DNA from: Herpomyces periplanetae
Taxonomy: Eukaryota > Ascomycota > Laboulbeniomycetes > Herpomycetales > Herpomycetaceae
DNA length: 64,000 nt
Assembly (NCBI GenBank): GCA_009733715.1
Contig: WMKJ01000034.1
Span: 1 to 64,000, forward strand
Reading direction: 5' to 3'
In this document: positions 36,734-48,091 of the stretch, piece by piece
How positions within the stretch are numbered: the stretch's first letter is position 1
How the letters are laid out: every line of letters starts with the position of its first letter
Program-made: the position numbers and the translations under genes
Notes under the pieces: model-generated
Seen by the model: the letters and a program-made list of their open reading frames with translations, nothing else
What the model was told of the DNA's origin: nothing
Database searches by the model: none

Positions 36734-37021
36734 GAACTTTTAAGGGAAATTTCAGTGGAACATGAATTTAGAGTAAATTGGGTACAAAGAAACTTTGATA
36801 AGCGGATAAGTTAGTTAACGCAGGACCAGGATCCCTAAATGGTGGAGTCCGACGATTGATGAGGAGGAATGAGGTCGCACGAGGTTAGTTGAGTGTGGTG
36901 TAGGTAAATTATGAGAAAATGAGTAGGCAGGAGACATTTGGTAGAGGTGCGTAGACGATGAGATCGTATATAAGGAATAATGAGAGTATCAAGGTTAGAT
37001 TGTTAGAATGGTATAAGTGGG

Positions 37022-37648
37022 TTAGCCGCCGTGTAACGTTGAAACAAATGTTATGCGGTCGCCGTTACGGAGATGATAATTCATTTCATCGACGAGTTCC
37101 CAGTCGGTATCGTTGATGAGAACTAGAACGCCAGGCCGGATAGTGAAAGCAGCGGGATTAAAATGATCACTTTTGGGGGGTGGAGAAGATGGAACAACGA
37201 AAGCGTCCCATGATTCGGAGTTGGGCATTAGATTTGCACAAATGTAGTTAACTAGATGTAGCATTGAGATGGTTTGATTTTGGGCAAAATGAGCCGAACC
37301 AGCACTCATTAGACCAGATGGCGTGAGTGTATGTTCATCCGTGAAGATAAATTTATTTGCTTGTGATGAAAGTGAAATAGAATCAAGGAGATTCTTGGGA
37401 ACGGCAGCGGGAAGTTTAAGGGTCCATTCGGCTTGATTATCGACGAGAGATTGTAGACCACCTCTTTAACGGTGTTGATCGGGTTAGAAAGGCAGGTTAA
37501 CGAGTCAAAATGGGAAAAATATGTTTTTTATAAAATATTTAGTAGAGTATACAGAAAGATTGCACCCTTACCTAAAATCAACAGATACGGTGATGGATGG
37601 TTGATCAGGAATGGAAAAATCCCGAAATGCGACCCTACCGGATGTCAT
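37022..37648 (-). CDS. URM1: ubiquitin-related modifier Urm1 (2 exons)
   Basis: Urm1 is a sulfur carrier for 2-thiolation of wobble U34 in tRNAs (with Uba4, Ncs2, Ncs6) and can be conjugated to proteins. Exons 37648-37572 and 37463-37022, 172 residues. [16 protein letters not shown] is the first beta-hairpin of the fold (VEFSGGLELL in others). The second half, [20 protein letters not shown] ending ISTLHGG-like FVSTLHGG, is unmistakable, and the C-terminal Gly-Gly needed for thiocarboxylation is present. The family is normally about 100 residues; the extra 60 are a linker (about 55-95, Ser/Thr/His-rich) plus a Pro/Ser stretch before the conserved RPG block. The acceptor used is ttaaag at 37464, the only one keeping frame. 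Confidence 0.93.
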
Positions 37649-37799
37649 GATACCGGATATCTAAACTAATGCTAGACTGCAAGCCTTGACCGAGCCAAAC
37701 ATCCAACTATATCAAGAAGCTTTGTTCCGTTTAATCCACCCGGACTGTTCATCGCCAAATCGGCTTTAAACCAAGTAGGAAGATCATGTGACTCGGGGA

Positions 37800-37861
37800 G
37801 CAGTGGGGGGGGAGACGGGATGAGACGGGACGGATGGACGAGACGGACGGGAAGGGACGGG
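37800..37861. repeat. degenerate GACGG/GACGGGA tandem repeat
   Basis: About seven imperfect copies of a GACGG-type unit in the GC-rich part of the divergent promoter. Confidence 0.7.
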
Positions 37862-38025
37862 GCCTGCGCTGCACTGCCCGACTTCGCCTTCATTCTTGCT
37901 GCCCAAACCTCCAAAGCCTCCCAGTCCACCCGACTGCAGTCACGGGACAAGTGTATAGGTGTCGGCGGTACATGATTGGCCGACTGTGGGCGATGACGTC
38001 ATGGAGGGCGGTGGGGAGCTGTATT

Positions 38026-38060
38026 GCGCAGCGCAGCGCAGCGCCGCGATGCGATGCGAC
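38026..38060. repeat. short GCGCA and GCGAT tandem repeats
   Basis: Three to four GCGCA units pass directly into three GCGAT units. Same promoter GC core. Confidence 0.75.
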
Positions 38061-39161
38061 ATAAAGTCTTGCGATGCGCTGTTCGGCCTGAATTTCCATT
38101 CCCCTGGTTCCTTGCCTTTTGCGCTGAACTCACCGTCCCTCCTTTCCTTCCGTACACCACTCGGAGTGGCACTAAACTAAGCCGCTCCGCACCCCAGTTC
38201 CCCCTCCTTTACTCTACTCCCGACTTGCGCTTGTCTTGTTAAAAATGCCTCCCGGCTTGTGACCGTAGTTTGCTCATCTCTATTTACACAACTTGTTGCG
38301 CCATCTTTCTCCCTTCTTGCTCCCCTCTCTTTCCTCTTCTACTACCTCGACATCCTGCTTGTCAACCTCTGCTGCTCACTCGGTTATTCGTATCGATCCA
38401 TCCACCCGCCTTGTTTAATCCCTCCCCTCACCCTCCGTTCACACTCGCCTTCGCATCAAATCTCGTCTACTCTTCCTTCTCCCTAACTTCTTCCACGCCA
38501 TTTCTTGCCCACACATTACCTCTATCCACGTCCCCCCCCCCCAGTCGTGTTTTCTCCTACACAACACAAATATCACAAATTTCTCTCTCGGTTTCTACTA
38601 CACTAAAACACGATCAAACGTTCAATACGTAGCATAAAACTACCCTTCGGCAAGTCTTCGCTACTCGTCCGCGTCAGTACTCTTGTTTGATCATCTCCCC
38701 GTTTCATTTCTCTTTCAAACCTTCCCTCCCCACTACATTAATTCAACCTCCCTTCCATACATATACATACATTCTACTCCATTTAATCACATCTCCCCTT
38801 TTATATACTACACTCTCTCCACCACTATCATTCATCCGTAAAACCTCTTCTCTTAATCCGTTTATTATACACCCATCTGATGAACCAGCGTCCCATTCAT
38901 CTTACCATCATTAACGTTCCACCCCGTTCTGTCATTCTATAAACGTGTTTCATACTACCCTTTAATTCCAAACCTCACATCCATCCTCCACCTCCCTCCC
39001 CATCACAGTTAACACGTTACTACTCATTTCACCATCTCCTAGAATCAATAGCCGGAAAAATCACCAGAATATATAACCTCTCCTTCTTTTGTCTAACCAT
39101 ATACTCCTCACTCTTCTCGGTTTAATCCCCCTCCCCTACTCAAAGTTCACCATATCCTAAA

Positions 39162-40106
39162 ATGGGAAAATCGTAGGTTCACAATCATATTCTCCCCTTA
39201 TCCCACTCCACCTTATCAAGTCAGCTTCCGGCAAACTTTACTAACGCACCTATCCATACATCCCTCTAGTCAGAGTAGACTATCACACCAAGAGCTCGTC
39301 GAACTTCAAAAGTCGACGCAATTCGATAAAAAAGAATTGCAGCAATGGTACAAAGGTTCGTCACCTAACCCCCCCTAACTTGGTCATTTTCTCTTTCCTC
39401 TGCTTAAACGTCAAAAATTCCCTCACAATCAAGTCTGCTCTATCCCAATAGTTTGGTGTCTATTAACCATAAACTTCATAATGTCTTTTTCAATTTAATC
39501 CCATCTTTCCACTAAAATAAACTATTCAAACTCTTCCTTCTTTCCACTAACATCTTTCGACAGGCTTCCTAAAGGACTGCCCATCAGGCATGCTCGGCAA
39601 AGAGGAATTTCAAAAAATTTACAAACAGTTCTTCCCATTCGGTGATCCATCAACTTTCGCCGATTACGTCTTTAACGTTTTCGATGCAGATAGATCAGGA
39701 AGCATTGACTTCAAAAAGTTTATCTGTGCGTTGTCTGTCACAAGCCGCGGTAAAATGGAAGAAAAACTCGATTGGGCTTTTCAACTCTATGATATCGATG
39801 GTGACGGTAAAATCAGCTTTGATGAAATGCTTGCTATTGTCGAGGCTATATATAAGATGGTAAGCACTTTAACCTTGATCAATTTCTCCACACATAGACA
39901 TTTGTTAACCATTCCCCAACTTTCAGGTAGGTTCTATGGTCAAACTGCCCGCCGACGAAGATACTCCCGAGAAGCGAGTCCGCAAAATATTCCGGATGAT
40001 GGACAAAGATGAGAACGGGAGTTTGGACATGGTCGAATTTAAAGAAGGCTCAAAGCGTGACGATACAATTGTTTCAGCACTGAGTTTATACGATGGATTA
40101 GTATGA
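39162..40106 (+). CDS. NCS1: neuronal calcium sensor 1 / frequenin (4 exons)
   Basis: N-myristoylated EF-hand protein; in fungi it activates the phosphatidylinositol 4-kinase Pik1 and shapes calcium responses. Exons 39162-39172, 39270-39355, 39564-39859, 39927-40106 give 190 residues, exactly the family length. The start MGKSQSRLS carries Gly2 for myristoylation and is split by the first intron after 11 nt. [12 protein letters not shown], the degenerate first EF hand, then three canonical loops [26 protein letters not shown] and [13 protein letters not shown], and the C-terminus DGLV are all present. It converges with the PRELI/MSF1 gene. Confidence 0.97.
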
Positions 40107-40586
40107 TCCATTACTATCACCTCTAAACAATGTATGCATGCTCGAAAGAGTCTTCTAACACATTTAGCCCAGCTCCATGTCCATGTGCATCGTGAGACTA
40201 CTGCTCTACATTGCAAAAACTTAACAATAAAAATTGTTCCCCCTTGAGCATATTTTATCAATTAAAATCGCTCATATTATGCTGAACCAACCTCCCTCCC
40301 CTCCGCTTCATCCCTCCCATTCTCAGTGTCCTTTATCGACAAACCGTCCATATGAGCGAACCAGTTGTAAAATGATATAAAGGTCCGCTACCAAATTCAT
40401 CATTTGTTTCAATCATTTTCCCTTTATCAGAATGCATTTTAAAGTTTATCCATACACAAAAGTCTAATTCTCACATTGCATGCCTGCACACAACTAAACA
40501 ATAATTCATTAGTTGATTCATGTTAACCATACTAAAAAATATGCTCATAAAGTGAACATAGTTTCAGTGTAAGCGTCTAAACTTCA
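40107..40586. other. 480-bp convergent intergenic region
   Basis: 3' regions of NCS1 and the PRELI/MSF1 gene. AT-rich; no gene recognised. Confidence 0.4.
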
Positions 40587-41429
40587 TTAATGTGAAAATG
40601 ATGTAGGCGATGAAGTTGCTTCTGACCCTGACTCTCCCGTAGGATTATTTTCCAAAATTCGTGATCCAAGTGCAAGAATAATTTTAAGTGCTTCATGCCC
40701 TTTGGCGGCATTTTGTCGAAACCTATCCAAAGAAGCTTGCTCAATCACATTTCGAATCCCTTGATCCCACGAATTTCCAATAGCAGTTGAAGTAAATCGT
40801 GACAAAGAAAATTTTGACTGTGCAGGGCTGGCGGATTCCGTGGTGGCCGATGAAGTTAGTAGAGACCGCACAGTAGGTCTCCGTGAATGAGCAATAATCT
40901 GAGCTCTTTGTTCGAATAAAGTTGGGGAAGCATCAGCAGGTAAAGATCCAGACGCGGGGCGGTACACTGCAGTTTCCCGGACGGATAATACTTCGGTCCA
41001 CGTGAGATTCATAGAGCACATAGTCAAAGTTTTGGCTTGGAGGTCCACGTATGAAGCTTCGTAAACGTAAGAATTCCTTGAGCAATCGTCATCCAGGTTA
41101 TTTCTTGGGTCGTTAGTATAATCTACGTCATTGCCACTACCTATGAGGCCACCTAATCGTGAAAAAAAACCAACATTTTGAGGTGAAGGTGATGATGACG
41201 CATTCCATCCAGAAACAAGTGACAGAACCCATCGTGGTGCAGCCTGTCGGCACGTTATAAGACGCTCAGTCCGAAGTATACCGGTACTGGGATCTACGTG
41301 TCGTGACAATGTATCAACTGCGATAACATGAGGTGTTACGGAATTCCAACGGGAATACTTACACCAATTAGCAATGGTAACTTGATTCCACGAATAATCA
41401 AAGTACGTAGTTGACACAAAAATTTTCAT
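40587..41429 (-). CDS. PRELI/MSF1-domain protein (Ups/Slowmo family phospholipid transfer)
   Basis: 280 residues, single exon. Family members with Mdm35 carry phosphatidic acid or phosphatidylserine across the mitochondrial intermembrane space. The start MKIFVSTTYFDYSWNQVTIA is the first strand and helix; TPHVIAVDTLSRHVDPSTG and LRTERLITCRQAAPRW are the conserved core, and YVYEASYVDLQAKTLTMCSM with VRETAVYRP completes the domain (1-165). I start at 41429 because the frame upstream has no ATG and the family begins at MKI. The C-terminal 100 residues are Ser/Ala-rich then helical, ending in a low-complexity tail. Ups1- and Ups2-type members cannot be told apart safely by eye. Confidence 0.88.
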   Translation of the reverse strand: MKIFVSTTYFDYSWNQVTIANWCKYSRWNSVTPHVIAVDTLSRHVDPSTGILRTERLITCRQAAPRWVLSLVSGWNASSSPSPQNVGFFSRLGGLIGSGNDVDYTNDPRNNLDDDCSRNSYVYEASYVDLQAKTLTMCSMNLTWTEVLSVRETAVYRPASGSLPADASPTLFEQRAQIIAHSRRPTVRSLLTSSATTESASPAQSKFSLSRFTSTAIGNSWDQGIRNVIEQASLDRFRQNAAKGHEALKIILALGSRILENNPTGESGSEATSSPTSFSH

Positions 41430-41874
41430 AACGTGTAGCCAGTTAGCATATGTAGTGGAATGATAATACGGTCCTCCTTTGGCACGTATATCATCACTCG
41501 TCAAGCGCAAATAAATCCGAGATACTCAGGCAAAATCAACCAGAAATAAGCATGGCACACACACAACGAAATTAGTGTTAGTTCGTGTTAACATGAGGGT
41601 AAATTAGTACTTCATGTTATCGTATAAGAACTTTTTAATTTCCGGATCACCCACATGCCTACGACCATCATCCAACTTTCACGTCCTCATCGATGCCCGA
41701 AAATAATCACAACTGAGAATCCTGTATCTCGTGACTTTCCGAACCCTCCCGAGTCTTCTCGGTCCCCTGTGCATCCCGATCCTTAAACCGAGCCCGGGGC
41801 ATCCGACGGGTTTGTGCCGAGATATTGTCGAGTTCGGCATACCGATTCGCTGGTTTACAGTAACCATCGGCTCG

Positions 41875-42449
41875 ATGCCACTTCGAACGTTTGATGATAG
41901 TGACAGTGATGTCGCTGCTCCACCTGTATTGGGCAATTACAACGTAAAATGCATTAGGTTATCTCGTACAGGCTGATTCTCGTATCATTAGTGAAGTCAG
42001 GCTAATCTAAAGTTTCAACTGTTTAATGCAACAGTTATGACAATCCTTGACTCATTTGTTCGGCTGGATCTAATTTAATATAACGTAAGCAATTTTCGTG
42101 TTAACAACCTTTGTTAAAGGCTCGTGTAATCTATACTCGAATTTCAGTTAACCCGTTACGTTAATCACTAATTACGCTAACCATGTACGTTAGTTATTCT
42201 ACCTGATTTTGTTCAGGATACGAGAGTGCCCGAGCTAGTCCCAACATCAAAAATGATACCTCAATACATTCGTACAGCTAAACCAAATTCGGAATATAGC
42301 CTAATTTTTAGTTTCGTGCGCTAACTTATCTATACACTTGGTTCACTCTTCAGGTTCAAAACGTCGCTGCCCGAGCATGCAAGAATCAGGATCTTTCTTA
42401 TGTTGAACGACAAGTTAATTCAGTTAATGTGCACGATAAAACAACATGA
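41875..42449 (+). CDS. possible small spliced gene, unknown
   Basis: Weak candidate. An ATG at 41875 opens 23 codons (MPLRTFDDSDSDVAAPPVLG, then NYN) ending at a gta donor. A fair acceptor (ttttgttcag, 42216) is followed by DTRVPELVPTSKMIPQYI, and another (ctcttcag, about 42359) by an open stretch ending DLSYVERQVNSVNVHDKTT at 42449. The acidic Asp/Ser start and better base balance than its surroundings suggest coding. The phases of the second and third pieces do not join cleanly with the splice sites I can see, so the model is incomplete. No family recognised. Confidence 0.28.
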
Positions 42450-44750
42450 TTTATAAATCCCCCACTCTAAATATGAGGGGCTTGACTTGATACCTGATGT
42501 ATTCAGTATGTCCACGCCCTTAATGGTGCTGTGTAGTTTTATTTAAAAGTTTTACCAGGCTAAATGTTATAGGTGATAAATGTGGAATTCAAATTTCTCC
42601 ATAATTATCACTTGGAATCTCCAGACCTAGCAATCCCTGTGCAACCCACTTACATGACCATTGCTACATGAATTAACGGTTCATGCGTTAATATAAGTCT
42701 TTAATACTACTGGTTATCATTCATGGTTGGATAACGAAGATTGTATTCTTACAAATAGTCCATGATAACCAACGGAAATATCAACTCGGCTAACTAGTTG
42801 TCAAGATAACGAAAAAGTCGTTGTTTAGTTGAATTGGTTGGTTATCGTCACTCTATATACTTGACCCCGACGCAGAGGCAAGCCTACTTAGGCTTGTCTC
42901 ATAGCATGAAAATATTAATATTTTAGAAACGTCCCGAACACAATTCACCTAATGTTTCTTAAATAAGGATACCTATAACCGTAAATTTTAGCTAAAAATT
43001 TCCAGGCGACTGTTGCTCATATTACTAGGTATTGCATTACCAATAAATATGTTGTCTTTCGCAGGAAAATCTTGCCTCTGCTTAAAGGCGCAGTGACAAT
43101 GAGTGCGTATTTGTACTGAGACCTTTATTTTATACATCGCAAAACTATTAACTTTTACTCAAGTTAATTAGTACGAAATTACCCTTTCATCCATTCAAGA
43201 ACTGATACTTTGTAATTGGTAATCTAAAATAAACTCTACTTTCCAGTCGAACGATCTATGAGTAATTGTATCATAATTCACGTATTATTTTGCACTTTGC
43301 ATTTTGCCAATTCTTAAAAAAACTCAGTCAATATAAGTGTTGAGGGTTTAGTTAACTCACGTTCATCTATAAGCCTCATCCTACTTGCCCCCCGTCCAAT
43401 GACACATATCGACGGGCAAGGCGAGTGCTAATTCAACAGCTGGCTCGTACAGCGTACATCATACATATGCTAGTATGTCAAACTTGGAATTGGTTCACTT
43501 TGACAGTCGGTTAAGCTTTGTTGGACACGCTATATTTAGTTTAACAGTTACACACGGTGCCTTTCCGGTTGAATAAAGCAAAGTTCGAGGTAGTATTTAT
43601 CAAGTAGAATAGAAGTTTACATAGGTGTGTGGGAAAAAGAACCCACTAGTTAACTATGGAACTAGGTAAATCCAGGATTTACTACTGTGGAGTGAACCTT
43701 CCATTGCGTCATTTTTTCGGGAGCTGAAACCAACCTAGCTCTGCGGTGACATCAAGCTACGGAAGCACGGAAAAATCAGTTACTTAACGGGTATATTGAA
43801 AGCGTGGGTCCATTTATGCAGCAGCAGGTGGTTCTTTTCAATATACAACTTGCAATACGACCTAAGATCCTTGTAATTAACTTAAATATGTTCCTTGTTC
43901 TGGTTAAGACTTCCACCAAAGAGTCGTGGGAGGCTTAGCCGATAATGGATGATTGAAAATGCTGTTTTCCAAGGCTGAAGGACCCTTGTAGTATGTAGAA
44001 ACATAAACATACCACCCAGTCAACTACGAGATGACAGTATAATATTGTTAAGGTATAACACAGAATGTGTACTCGAGATCAATTAGTATAGTCTCTATAA
44101 TATATATCAGTAGGGTTATTCCAAAAAAAGGTCGGATGTATTACATTTTCTAGTGCATGAAGCAGGTAACGATAATAGCCTAAGAAACCAGATATCATTA
44201 AAGATTGAAGTTATTACACAAAGGTCATTAACACGTATTGAACAATTATGAGTTAGTTAAATTATTGGGAAGATAGGGCGATGAATAAATGATTCAATTA
44301 GCCTAAAGCATATCGGAAAAGTTCGCCATCCGTTAACATCACGAGTTGTCACAGTGCACTGCACTTGATAAATATAGAATCATGGTGGTATAATTAACAT
44401 CAGGATTTTCCAGGTGGGCAGCGACGGCGAAGGTAATAGCATTGTTACGTTGGTTTGGCAAGGTGATTAAAAGGCGAGATTGATGCTAAATATACCCACG
44501 TGGATAACGAGCCAAAACCAACGAAATAGCGAGCGGTAAGCGCACAAGACAAGTGTGAGCGTTGTAACAATAATTTTTACCTGCTGGATGAACTATTCTG
44601 ATCAAGTTCTGTATGCCACTCGGAATAGTTTTACCACCTTAATCGGTGACGAGAAGATGTTTTGATTGTAGAGTGTTGTTTTATTGGTATAGGGAAGTTA
44701 ATGAGAGTAAAGGCTTTTCACGTTACAAGCTGGTACGCAGTCGCACATGA

Positions 44751-45008
44751 TTGTATGAGTTGTGTGTATACATATCAACACGGATTGGCAATCTTGGAAA
44801 GTTTATGAAACCAGAGATATTTTCACCATGTAACCAGATGGCCAATATCGGGTGGAAGGACTTACCCTTGAAGATAACAGTTTTCCGGGGAGCACAGAAG
44901 CCGAAAAAAACGGCTACTATCGGACTGCTGGATGAGCCTAGACCATGGGGAAATATGTTTGTACATGTATTAGCATTTGCAAATGATAAAGTGTACATAA
45001 TTATGTAG
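44751..45008 (+). CDS. orphan open frame, possible exon or gene remnant
   Basis: 85 codons with a protein-like second half (WKDLPLKITVFRGAQKPKKT, then a Gly-Leu-Leu-Asp-Glu-Pro turn, then WGNMFVHVLAFANDKVYIIM). It is more amphipathic than typical chance frames here. No family recognised, no clear partner exons; the opposite strand is also open. Low confidence. Confidence 0.2.
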   Translation: MYELCVYISTRIGNLGKFMKPEIFSPCNQMANIGWKDLPLKITVFRGAQKPKKTATIGLLDEPRPWGNMFVHVLAFANDKVYIIM

Positions 45009-47215
45009 TTATTTAGCATGGAATGAGCTGGACTAGGTCTTACTAGGCTAGACAGGAGGAAACTGAGCTGAGCTTAACGGAAAGAAAAGAAGGGGAGGAG
45101 TAAGTGCTACACGGAATTGGCAATTCATTAAGATTAGAAATATTCACAATGTTAAAAGGACAGGATTCCGAATCTATACTTGTTTGAAGTTTACTAAAGT
45201 ATACCGGTTAAATCAATCATAAACAATTACTATGTTAGCTTAGGACATGCAGAATAAGGGAGAGGTAATGAATAACAAGTCTACACTGAAATTTGCGCTG
45301 GACAACAGGACAAAATTGTGGTTGAAAATACGCAGAAAAGTGGAGAGAACAATATGAATTCATTAGCAACAAACTAATTGCCCAGTATAGAATTTCAGGG
45401 TGCCAAAAAATTTTACATATATTTTTGTATTTTCAAAACTCTGATGGATATATAATTCCACGCATTATCATGTTGCAACATGCATGGAGAGACATTTTAC
45501 ATGTATGGCTTAGCCAAACCCACGAACAAATATTTCCTAATCTAGTAATTAGTTGGAATATGAGACGAGACGGTCAGCCTTACGGGATGTTTTTTAGTCA
45601 TTGGGAAGAAAAAGGTGGGGCAAAGCCGTAGATGCAGGCGCGACGGCGTATTAAAAACGGGACGAGATGAAAGTTTGGCGCGCAGTTTAGCCTATTTAGG
45701 CAAGAAGGTTCATGGTTGGCCATGGTAGGATGAATGAAGGGGATGCATGATAAAGTTTTGTTCAAGATTAGGTTAATAGAAACAAGTTTGTTATCCTTTT
45801 TCCTTTTCTGGAAAAAAGTAGTGTAAATAGAAGGATTAACTATAGCCAGCGATCAACCCAGACATCTTGGAACGTTTGGGTAAAGTATACCCAAGTGGCA
45901 ATGATACTTGAGTGTAGAAAAATTGTTTTTTATACAATAATAGAAGAGAATTGCATGAATCATTCATAGACAAGTTAAATCCTTTTCATCGGTTTATTCA
46001 ACCCTAAAGATTTCCATTATTTGGATTGGATAATTTAGCCCAAAACATGGCGAAATTTACAGGTCGTGATACTTTGTAACATACGTGACCCTACTAACTG
46101 ATGTCCACGTTCCGTGGGGTGCTTGAAATTAGCCGCCCCTTTGTTCGGTTTTGTTGATTTGATTGTGTTAACGTAGGCTCGAATTTGGTTTTTTGACCTC
46201 ATTCCTCCATTTATTCAGGTTTTCATTTTCGTTTAATCCCAATTGATCGATTGTTCATCATTGACCAATCCATCCTACCAACTTAGACTTAGATTGAACA
46301 CTACGCTACCTCAAGTCAAGAGGAATACTCAAAGACAATTTTGTATATCCAAGCACTGTTAATATACGTATCGCATGGAAATGTTAAGTTAGACGGAGTG
46401 CAAGGCGACTATCCCTTGTCCCAGATTTGGGCCGGCTAAAGTGTAATATACCATAAGTATACCTTCGTTAATGCATTCGTAAGCCTGCGCGGTTAAATGT
46501 ATGGATGCGGCGTATAAGTGTGAAAAATTCGATGTTGGAATGATTAATTTTGCCGCTTAGTGTATAACCGGGATATTGAATGGTCAGTAGGCTGGTTTAA
46601 GATTTATCGTCATTGGTATGTTTAAGTGTGATTCGATTATGTTCTGTTGGCATGGTATTCATGGGTCAATTATCTTGTTTGACTAGGCCTAATTCCGTGA
46701 CCACAGTCGTGAATTGCTTACTGCATCAAACTTTTAGCATCGGTCTAGTCTCTGATGTGAAGCGTCAATTCGTTACGATTCTTCTCTCATCCATTCCTAC
46801 ATCATCAACTATTGCCGCAGGCGTGCTTATGTTTGTGTGTTTGCGTGTGTGACTTGTTTCTAAATGTAGAATTGCCTCAATTCTTCGTGTAGAATCCTTC
46901 CCTCCTTCGGGTTATCTAAAAATTTGGACTGAAAAATTTATCTATTTAAACGACCTTCTCCTCCCTCATTTTCCATCTTCTCATCATCAACAATTCCATC
47001 GACTCATCTGAGCTTGTCTAAGGCTCTTCTCATCTCATCTGATCTATCAAAGAAATTTGAATTCGTCTGTTCAAGTCTTCTGCATTGGGATAGCATCTCT
47101 TGGGTGGATTTCCCTTTATTCTTTCCTATACTTTTCTTACCCTTTGGTTGGGATAATTCTCAATCATTCTTGTCAATTACAATTCATATAAACCTTTAAC
47201 AGTTTCAACTTCATC

Positions 47216-48091
47216 ATGCGATTCACATCTGCCAGTCGCAGCAGCGCTGCAAACCTCTGCCTTTTCCTTTCGACTGTGAGTGTTGTACTCACTCCAGTCC
47301 TAGGTTTCTCCAAGGTAGAAGGTAGCGTTGCAGCCGGTGAAAACTTTGCATCCGCCGGCAATTCTGTTGTCGCTGATACTCGTACAAAGCGGGCTGTCTT
47401 TGGCCGTGGACGATTAGACTTCGCTCATCCTGAAGTTGCTTTCGCAAATTTCCCTGCAGCTTCAAGCTCGTTCGGTTCACCCTCCGGATTCGTTCACAAG
47501 CGATCTGAAGCCAGCGAAGTCGCCGATGCACCAGCTAGCGTTCAGGCCGATTCACCAGTGGATAACACTGTGAACCAACCATTTGAAGGAGCAAGCTCAG
47601 CTCCATTGGCCGCTGATACCTCAAGCCTTGAATCAGTTGCCAGTTCTGATCCTGAAGCCGACAAGTCTGTCGCATCGGCTTGCGGCTACGGTGGATGTTC
47701 CCCATGCTACTATGGTGATTGCTCCGGAGGGTTCGGAGGAGGTTCTGGCGGCGGCGGCGGCGGCGGTGGTGGTGGTGGCGGTGGTGGTGGTGGTGGTGGT
47801 GGTTACGGATATGGCGGATATGGCGGATCTGGTGGATCTGGTGGATCAGGCGGCTCAGGCGGCTCAGGAGGATATGGCGGATATGGTGGATATGGTGGAT
47901 ATGGTGGATATGGCGGATATGGCGGATACGGAGGATACGGAGGATCAGGCGGCTCTGGAGGATCAGGCGGTTCTGGAGGATCGGGTGGCTCAGGCGGCTC
48001 AGGTGGCTCAGGTGGTTCAGGTGGTTATGGCGGGGGTTATGGCGGGGGTTATGGAGGCTATTCCGACTGCTATACTTGCCGCAAGTTCTAA
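47216..48091 (+). CDS. secreted glycine-rich repeat protein
   Basis: 291 residues, single exon. A signal peptide occupies about residues 1-30 (hydrophobic LCLFLSTVSVVLTPVLGF). Two dibasic sites follow, TRTKR (about 58) and VHKRSE (about 95), fitting Kex2-type processing. A Ser/Ala/Asp-rich acidic segment leads to a cysteine cluster CGYGGCSPCYYGDC (about 158-171), then about 105 residues of almost pure Gly with GGY, GGS and a poly-Gly run, and a closing CYTCRKF. Such GGY/GGS proteins form walls, adhesives or gels; the role here is inference. The paired cysteine clusters at both ends of the repeat suggest cross-linking. The DNA is a GGN minisatellite, likely length-variable. Highly GC-rich compared with its flanks. 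Confidence 0.85.
   Translation: MRFTSASRSSAANLCLFLSTVSVVLTPVLGFSKVEGSVAAGENFASAGNSVVADTRTKRAVFGRGRLDFAHPEVAFANFPAASSSFGSPSGFVHKRSEASEVADAPASVQADSPVDNTVNQPFEGASSAPLAADTSSLESVASSDPEADKSVASACGYGGCSPCYYGDCSGGFGGGSGGGGGGGGGGGGGGGGGGGYGYGGYGGSGGSGGSGGSGGSGGYGGYGGYGGYGGYGGYGGYGGYGGSGGSGGSGGSGGSGGSGGSGGSGGSGGYGGGYGGGYGGYSDCYTCRKF
47740..48052. repeat. GGN minisatellite coding poly-Gly/GGY/GGS
   Basis: Tandem 9-bp units (GGATATGGC-like and GGCTCAGGA-like) after a pure GGC/GGT run. It lies inside the glycine-rich gene and produces long shadow frames, including a His/Arg-rich one on the opposite strand. Confidence 0.9.

Larger units (their letters stand above)
37649..39161. promoter_or_regulatory. 1.5-kb divergent region URM1/NCS1: GC-rich core then pyrimidine-rich leader
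   Basis: From 37790 to 38170 the DNA is GC-rich with short direct repeats (see the two repeat entries). From about 38180 to the NCS1 ATG at 39162 the + strand is strikingly C/T-rich, like the leader before the gene at 30322. Ser/Leu/Pro open frames in it are by-products of composition. No gene was recognised. Confidence 0.45.
41430..47215. other. 5.8-kb gene-poor region
   Basis: No gene here can be named. It is AT-rich with many GTTAAC/TTAACC-like words. Two weak coding candidates are listed separately (41875-42449 and 44751-45008). A third open stretch at 45425-45631 follows a good-looking acceptor but shows no recognisable family. The last 300 bp before 47216 are C/T-rich with a TATTTAAA near 46942, plausible promoter and leader of the glycine-rich gene. 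Confidence 0.45.

Noticed and set aside
38259-38914. Three similar Ser/Pro/Leu frames before NCS1
   Set aside because: Same compositional artefact in the pyrimidine-rich leader.
47740-48052. Repeat array considered as CRISPR-like
   Set aside because: No unique spacers; it is a coding minisatellite in a eukaryotic gene.
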